DNA of 25,401 nt from a virus, in the IMG/VR virus record IMGVR_UViG_3300001213_000227, positions 1-25,401 of that record, one strand, 5' to 3'. Below are positions 21,998 to 25,401 of this stretch, one piece after another. Within the stretch, counting starts at the first letter, position 1. Each line of letters starts with the position of its first letter. The position numbers were made by a program, and so were the translations under genes. The notes below the pieces were generated by a model. The model was not told the origin of the DNA. It saw nothing but the letters and a program-made list of their open reading frames with translations, and made no database searches.

Positions 21998-22444
21998 GTG
22001 TCTGTCTGTCTGGTATTTATCGCCTGAAATAAGGCGATTTCATCAGACAGATAGACAGACAGACAGAAGAGGATGAAATGAACGCGAAACTGTTGCAAGC
22101 TCTAATCCGGGCATTAAAACCTTATATCAAAACCGGATCGTACAGCTTTGCCGTTACACTCGTTACTAACCAGTTGCTACAAGCCGTTACGCCTAGTAGC
22201 CAGCTACACGCCTGGTTGTTTGTGGCGTTTGGGCTATCAATTGCCGTTACGGGGCTTTGCTCGTTCGCGTGTCTAGTGTTGTTACGGGCAACGTTTCAGC
22301 CTACTAAGCGTAACAGGCGAAAAACCAACCGTAACGGCAACCGTAACGCCGCTGTAACGCCACGATCCCGGCGCGTTACAGCTAAAAAAGAGCCTGAAAC
22401 GCTTGCACCGGGCTACCGTTACGGCGGTAGGATGAGCCGTAACG
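20771..22444. repeat. Dense cluster of GTAAC/GTTAC (CCGTWACGG) motifs
   Basis: By hand I count 28 GTAAC or GTTAC pentamers in this ~1.67 kb, against 3-4 expected at equal base frequencies; neighbouring 17.3-20.6 kb and 22.5-24.6 kb show about 5 each. Four are full CCGTWACGG: 21006-21014, 22244-22252, 22329-22337 and 22416-22424; many others differ by one or two flanking bases. They fall in all three codon phases (CGT TAC, CCG TTA C, GCC GTT AC, GTA ACG), so the signal is in DNA rather than protein. It covers the ATPase gene and the next gene and then stops. Confidence 0.75.
21999..22057. repeat. Nested inverted repeat between ATPase and membrane protein genes
   Basis: Outer arms TGTCTGTCTGTCTG (21999-22012) and CAGACAGATAGACA (22044-22057) pair over 14 positions with one G-T. 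Inner arms ATCGCCT (22019-22025) and AGGCGAT (22032-22038) pair perfectly around a six-base loop. The right arm continues as a CAGA tetranucleotide run to about 22066 and merges into the ribosome-binding site of the next gene. No T-run follows, so it is not a usual terminator. Confidence 0.8.
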
Positions 22445-22491
22445 AGTTGCCAGACCCTAATGTTATAGATGGTTATTTTAGGAGTTATTAG
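22078..22491 (+). CDS. Small basic membrane protein, partner of the ATPase candidate
   Basis: 137 residues; gaagagg before the ATG. Two hydrophobic stretches (about 22-38 and 43-70, the second strongly so: LFVAFGLSIAVTGLCSFACL) are followed by a very basic tail (KRNRRKTNRNGNRNAAV, PRSRRVTAKK) and a polar end. Much of the tail is coded by CGTAAC hexamers, so its Arg-Asn pattern may be a by-product of the DNA motif. It follows the ATPase gene across the nested inverted repeat. Small membrane proteins with basic tails accompany TraB-type transfer ATPases (Spd proteins) in actinomycete elements; sequence similarity is not claimed. Confidence 0.55.
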   Translation: MNAKLLQALIRALKPYIKTGSYSFAVTLVTNQLLQAVTPSSQLHAWLFVAFGLSIAVTGLCSFACLVLLRATFQPTKRNRRKTNRNGNRNAAVTPRSRRVTAKKEPETLAPGYRYGGRMSRNELPDPNVIDGYFRSY

Positions 22492-22515
22492 CCCGGCGCT
22501 GAACCGGGCCTTTTT
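22491..22515 (+). terminator. Intrinsic terminator between the ATPase module and integrase
   Basis: GCCCGG (22491-22496), loop cgctgaa, CCGGGC (22504-22509), then CTTTTT. It begins in the stop codon of the membrane protein gene and lies three bases from the end of the converging integrase gene. Confidence 0.85.
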
Positions 22516-22517
22516 GT

Positions 22518-23660
22518 CTATCGCTCTTTCCGGGGGCGACCAACCCGCCGTTTCATCGGTTTGCTAATCTCCGGCAGCTGGGCCAGAGGCGAACGGGGTG
22601 CGTAAGCTTCTGCCAATCTATCAGCGTTCTGATGGACATAAACTTGAGTGGTGGTTATCGAAGTGTGCCCCAAAATTTCTTTAAGGGCAAACATTTCTAT
22701 TCCCTGCCGGGCTAGTGTACTAGCGAAAGTGTGCCTGAACTTATGAGCGTGGAAATCCACACCACAACCAGCTTTCAGTCGTCTGACTACCATCCCGAAC
22801 CCCTGGTAAGAGAGTGGCTCACCATCCTCACAAAGCCACAGTTCTTCCTTACCAGACGGTCTGACCTTTAGATAAGCTTTCAAAGCCTCACGACAAGCCC
22901 CCTCAAAGAAAACATGTCTTTGGCCTGTTTTGCCACTAACTATGGCTCGATTTCTTTCCAGGTCTAAATCTGAAAGCTTGATGTTTAACAACTCCCCTCG
23001 CCTAACGCCCGTATCGAGTAAGAAAGCGACCATAGCCAGATTGCGCTTGCCGGTTGACATTGCCAGCCGATCAGGTTGCATCAAATATTGAAAAATCGTT
23101 GACAAATCGGAATCGTCCACAATTTTAATAATCCGGTCTTGTTTGTGTCGACTGGTAAATTTTACAGACTTGTTAAATGGGGATGCCTCAATATAATCTT
23201 CGCGTTCAAGCCAGTTAAAGAAGGCCTTGACCGTCCGACCATAGGCAGCTATAGAAGCGTCACTAAGCTTTTGGCTTTGCTGGGATTTATTGTTTGTGGC
23301 TTTGGTGATGCCCCATCGGAAAGCAACTGTATCACGAAGATAAGCTGCAAACTGCCGCGCTTCCTTGACAGTAATATTTTCAGGATGTGCCCCTAACTTT
23401 TCAGCAAAATGGGTATGGTCATTCCACCACCACCAAAACTTAAAAGTTTTATCGGTGTAGTCGTCTATCGTTTTTGGGGACAGGCCATCGGCTTTACAGG
23501 CAGATAGCCACTCCCTGATTAAACGGCGAAAGGGGCAAGCTTCCTCGGCTGGGTCTGGGTTTGGGGCTACGGCCAGGGCAGTGGTCGTAGTGGTGTTACC
23601 AACGGTTAACATCTGGCTTTTTTGAACGCCAGATAATTTATTAAGATCAGTGGTTTTCAT
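22518..23660 (-). CDS. int: Tyrosine recombinase (integrase)
   Basis: 380 residues on the minus strand; aggag lies ten bases ahead of the ATG. Residues ~43-160 are the core-binding domain (WLSACKADGLSPKTIDDYTD; LSDASIAAYGRTVKAFFNWL). The catalytic domain (~180-350) has all the expected residues: R220 in DTGVRRGELL, K244 in SGKTGQ, H306 and R309 in HAHKFRHTFA, H332 in LGHTSI and Tyr341 in TTTQVYVH. The C terminus (RRVGRPRKER) is AT-hook-like and may aid DNA binding. The protein integrates and excises the element at a tRNA-Lys gene, judged from the attachment sequence 76 bases upstream of its start. The ATPase module is convergent to it. Confidence 0.93.
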   Translation of the reverse strand: MKTTDLNKLSGVQKSQMLTVGNTTTTTALAVAPNPDPAEEACPFRRLIREWLSACKADGLSPKTIDDYTDKTFKFWWWWNDHTHFAEKLGAHPENITVKEARQFAAYLRDTVAFRWGITKATNNKSQQSQKLSDASIAAYGRTVKAFFNWLEREDYIEASPFNKSVKFTSRHKQDRIIKIVDDSDLSTIFQYLMQPDRLAMSTGKRNLAMVAFLLDTGVRRGELLNIKLSDLDLERNRAIVSGKTGQRHVFFEGACREALKAYLKVRPSGKEELWLCEDGEPLSYQGFGMVVRRLKAGCGVDFHAHKFRHTFASTLARQGIEMFALKEILGHTSITTTQVYVHQNADRLAEAYAPRSPLAQLPEISKPMKRRVGRPRKER

Positions 23661-23698
23661 TTCGCTTTTACTCCTATTTTTTGATAGGGGCAGCGAAC

Positions 23699-23809
23699 GT
23701 ATCGAAACAAAAAAGGCTTTGTAATGGGGTGAAAATGACCGCGCCGGGACTCGAACCCGGGACCCACTGATTAAAAGTCTGTCTGTCCAAAAAGCCAGTC
23801 TTTCGATAC
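23699..23809. repeat. Inverted arm-like repeats flanking the att core
   Basis: GTATCGAAA (23699-23707) and TTTCGATAC (23801-23809) are a 9-base inverted repeat placed about 30 bases on the left and 20 on the right of the tRNA-like core. Farther out, CAGTGGTTTT occurs at 23648-23657 (overlapping the integrase start) and 23851-23860, as direct copies. These are likely integrase or excisionase arm sites. Confidence 0.55.
23736..23779 (-). other. attP: Attachment site: 3' half of tRNA-Lys(UUU)
   Basis: Read on the minus strand, the sequence runs from the anticodon loop CTTTTAA (anticodon UUU) through TCAGT, variable loop, T stem CCGGG-TTCGAGT-CCCGG, and the acceptor 3' strand CGCGGTC with discriminator A. 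An intact gene would need GACCGCG and a D arm upstream; both are absent from the next ~80 bases, and the anticodon stem has one mismatch (ACAGA with TCAGT). So this is not a working tRNA gene. It is the identity segment by which the element recombines with, and restores, a host tRNA-Lys gene. Confidence 0.75.
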
Positions 23810-23926
23810 ATTCACGCTCAAATTATAACATTAATCCTTCAATTTTTACCAGTGGTTTTTTGTAATCAGTGGGTCTAGTTCGGCTTTTGTGTGTTGCCTG
23901 ATGTTAACACCTGAGCAGGATAGAGA

Positions 23927-23948
23927 AGGCCGAGGGTTAGCCCGGCCT
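23927..23948 (-). terminator. Possible terminator of the lipoprotein gene
   Basis: On the minus strand AGGCC-GGG, loop of four, CCC-(two-base bulge)-GGCCT, placed just after the lipoprotein stop and followed by TTCTCTATC. The stem is strong, the T-run poor. Confidence 0.45.
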
Positions 23949-23954
23949 GTTGCT

Positions 23955-24572
23955 CTAGCCTAGAGGTACGCTAATAACTATTTTTGCCCCTATAACGGGC
24001 GGTGCATACTCATAAACCAGTTCGGTTGCATCTTTTGGTATTTCGTAAGTTACCCATCCCCTGAGTTTTTGACCGGCAGGCAGGTCGTTGGTGTAATCAA
24101 GCGCGGGTGTTTTCCCTACCGTAGAAGTATAGCTATAACCTTTACTGTCTCGAATTTTACCGTAAAAGGGATTAACATTAACTCCCTTATCTTTTGCACT
24201 TTCAATCGTAATGTCTAATATCGCAAAGGTGTTACCAGCTTTTGGTGTGATGTACGGGCCAGATGTATCGGCTTTTTCAAAACTGTTTATGGTTAAAATA
24301 TAACCATTGCTAGGTATCGGCTGGCCTACTTTAGCGACGACGGTTGGAGTAGCGGCGGCGGTAGTAGGCGCAGCGGTTGTTACCACTGCTTTAGTAGTTG
24401 CTACAGTAGTAGCCGTAGCTAGTCGGGTAGTTGGTGCAATGGTTGGCGTTGATTGGGCTACAGTAGTGGCCTGGACGGTTGCCGCCGCTGGCACGGTCGC
24501 TGTATCGCCACAAGCTGCTAATAACAACATGCTAACCAGGCCGAAAAGTAACGCTAAATAGCGTTGTTTCAT
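23955..24572 (-). CDS. DUF4352-like surface lipoprotein
   Basis: 205 residues on the minus strand; ggag before the ATG. Signal peptide of a lipoprotein with lipobox LLAAC (Cys at residue 21), then a ~60-residue Thr/Ala/Pro-rich spacer and a C-terminal domain from about 85 (NGYILTINSFEKADTSGPYI; FAILDITIESAKDKGVN; GKIRDSKGYSY; LPAGQKLRGWVTYEIP). The pattern of N-x-F-x-I-L-D-I-x-I, then D-x-x-G-Y, then L-x-x-G-x-x-x-R-G-x-V-x-Y-x-I-P is that of DUF4352 (Telokin-like) domains. Expressed from the lysogeny side of the genome, next to the integrase, it may alter the surface of lysogens, for example by superinfection exclusion; that idea comes from place, not from sequence. Confidence 0.75.
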   Translation of the reverse strand: MKQRYLALLFGLVSMLLLAACGDTATVPAAATVQATTVAQSTPTIAPTTRLATATTVATTKAVVTTAAPTTAAATPTVVAKVGQPIPSNGYILTINSFEKADTSGPYITPKAGNTFAILDITIESAKDKGVNVNPFYGKIRDSKGYSYTSTVGKTPALDYTNDLPAGQKLRGWVTYEIPKDATELVYEYAPPVIGAKIVISVPLG

Positions 24573-24591
24573 GGGTATTCTCCGTTTCCAA

Positions 24592-24780
24592 TTAATCTAC
24601 AAATCGACCATTTACCCGCTGATGGATCGAAAGCAAATGACCACATTGAGGACACTTCTTTTGAAACAACCCAACCCATAAACCCCAAAAAAGCCAAATA
24701 ATCAGCCTAAAAATTGCTAAAACCATACTAGTAGCTGCGCTTTCAGTACAACGTGGGCAATCTCTACAGCCTTTTGCCAT
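24592..24780 (-). CDS. Small zinc-ribbon membrane protein
   Basis: 62 residues; aggag seven bases before the ATG. Two pairs of cysteines surround a hydrophobic helix: CRDCPRC near residues 5-11, the helix at about 19-39 (VLAIFRLIIWLFWGLWVGLF), and CPQCGHLLSIH at 43-53. If both cysteine groups bind one zinc, the helix would have to be a hairpin or lie in the membrane surface. Similar small proteins with GCRDCxxCT and CPQCGHPLSxH are frequent in actinobacterial phages and genomes. Function is not known. It lies between the ImmA-like gene and the lipoprotein gene in the same direction. Confidence 0.65.
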   Translation of the reverse strand: MAKGCRDCPRCTESAATSMVLAIFRLIIWLFWGLWVGLFQKKCPQCGHLLSIHQRVNGRFVD

Positions 24781-24803
24781 AATTATTCTCCTATCCTAAC
24801 TAA

Positions 24804-25334
24804 TTAGCCGATAATCCTATACCGTTGTTGTCTGGTTTCCATTCGCCAAACGAGTTGTTGCCACAAACTTAAATTATGCGCTTTTAGAGAGTTAAGTCGC
24901 TCCGCTGCCAACTCTGGCGTAACCCCAAACCGGGCCGCGAATTGGTCAAGAGTGCCAGGGCCGTCATTTATGAACCATCTAATCTCAAGTTCCGTGATTA
25001 GCAGATTGGCAGCCCAACGAAGGGCCTGTTTTTCTATAGGCAAGTTATTGGCCCGGTCGTTAGTACTGTAGAGTACATGGGGTTTGCGCCGCCAGCTCTC
25101 TGGCGTGGTTTTGTGATGCCCTACCTCTTCACCCAAAGTAGAGCGAATTAGTACCCTATCGGGTTTAATCCAGTTGGAAAGCCCTATTAGTGGTATACCA
25201 GTTGGATGTAATAAGTAATACCCCCGGACGGGTGGTTTCAAATCTTCAAATGCTACATCAATGCCTTCTTGCTCAATAATCAATTTTAGGCGTTTGTCGC
25301 TGTCTAATTCTAACCATGTGAACATTTTACCCAT
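24804..25334 (-). CDS. ImmA/IrrE-like metallopeptidase
   Basis: 176 residues on the minus strand, starting at ATG 25332-25334 (or at the internal ATG 25323-25325); the upstream gene ends seven bases before. The motif STLGEEVGHHKTT near residues 65-77 is the EExxHH variant of the zinc site seen in phage ImmA proteins in place of HExxH. It is followed by the helix EKQALRWAANLLITE, in the place of the third ligand helix. C-terminal residues (DQFAARFGVTPELAAERLNS) form the usual helix-turn-helix. ImmA proteases cleave a phage or element repressor to start induction. The partner repressor gene is normally directly upstream, which here would be the partial gene at the edge. Confidence 0.85.
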   Translation of the reverse strand: MGKMFTWLELDSDKRLKLIIEQEGIDVAFEDLKPPVRGYYLLHPTGIPLIGLSNWIKPDRVLIRSTLGEEVGHHKTTPESWRRKPHVLYSTNDRANNLPIEKQALRWAANLLITELEIRWFINDGPGTLDQFAARFGVTPELAAERLNSLKAHNLSLWQQLVWRMETRQQRYRIIG

Positions 25335-25340
25335 TACCCA

Positions 25341-25400
25341 TTAAGAGGCGGGCGCGTCCCGTTCTTCATCACCCGCTAAATGCTGTTCATTTACTTTTTC
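25341..25400 (-). CDS. 3' end of an upstream gene, perhaps the repressor
   Basis: The minus-strand frame is open from the right edge to TAA at 25341-25343; only 19 residues (EKVNEQHLAGDEERDAPAS) are seen, polar and acidic. Its stop lies seven bases before the ImmA-like start, which suggests a shared operon. Repressors commonly precede ImmA genes, but nothing in the visible residues proves it. Confidence 0.45.
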   Translation of the reverse strand, partial: EKVNEQHLAGDEERDAPAS

Positions 25401-25401
25401 T

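Noticed and set aside
21999-22066. CRISPR-like or short tandem repeat array at the TCTG/CAGA tract
   Set aside because: The units are four bases without spacers; it is an inverted repeat with a simple tetranucleotide run, not a CRISPR array. I saw no CRISPR array in the window.
23736-23830. Complete tRNA-Lys gene on the minus strand
   Set aside because: The T arm, variable loop, anticodon loop and acceptor 3' strand are good, but the upstream DNA has no acceptor 5' strand (GACCGCG) and no D arm, so only the 3' half is present.

Overview
The window is a contiguous piece of a temperate, long-tailed (siphovirus-type) phage genome or of an element derived from one. Almost all genes can be placed in a classical order: portal (cut by the left edge), neck protein, protease-scaffold, major capsid protein, connectors, tail tube, tail chaperones, tape measure, distal tail, tail tip, fibres, holin candidates and endolysin, all on the + strand and tightly packed (2-15.4 kb). 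Lysis by an amidase with small membrane proteins, a lipoprotein with a long Thr/Ala/Pro linker, and gp37-like and gp10-like tail and neck families of Gram-positive phages suggest a monoderm-like, moderate-GC host. The lipoprotein style and several small families resemble those of Chloroflexota and Actinobacteria. The host assignment is inference and is weak.

After a bidirectional terminator (about 15.5 kb) comes a short minus-strand cluster: a SWIM-type zinc-finger protein, a small basic protein, and the debris of an HNH nuclease and an XRE regulator joined by a deletion. A divergent promoter region with inverted-repeat operators separates this from a + strand XRE regulator. A coiled-coil/winged-helix protein with its own operator-flanked promoter follows, then a second module (18.5-22.5 kb) that starts behind another palindromic promoter. 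This module encodes a ribbon-helix-helix regulator, an Ea22-like protein, a 21-residue membrane peptide, a secreted protein, a four-helix membrane protein with a C-terminal zinc finger, an FtsK/TraB-like membrane ATPase with a C-terminal winged helix, and a small basic membrane protein.

A tyrosine integrase follows on the minus strand. Next to it is the 3' half of a tRNA-Lys(UUU) gene flanked by inverted arm-like repeats, and then minus-strand genes for a DUF4352 lipoprotein, a zinc-ribbon membrane protein, an ImmA/IrrE-like metallopeptidase and the end of a further gene. The tRNA fragment lacks its 5' half while element-like genes lie on both sides, so it looks like attP of a non-integrated genome rather than a host junction.

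The most unusual signal is a dense, frame-independent cluster of the pentamer GTAAC/GTTAC (often CCGTWACGG) confined to the ATPase gene and the gene after it, with a nested inverted repeat between them. With the membrane ATPase, the multi-helix membrane protein and the tRNA-directed integrase, this resembles the transfer module of actinomycete-type integrative elements (TraB translocase plus clt recognition repeats) carried in a phage. Other notable signals are twelve tandem 15-residue repeats with invariant proline in the tape measure protein, a CCCAAAC slippery heptamer in the tail chaperone genes, and a 12-residue peptide shared by the protease-scaffold and the capsid protein.
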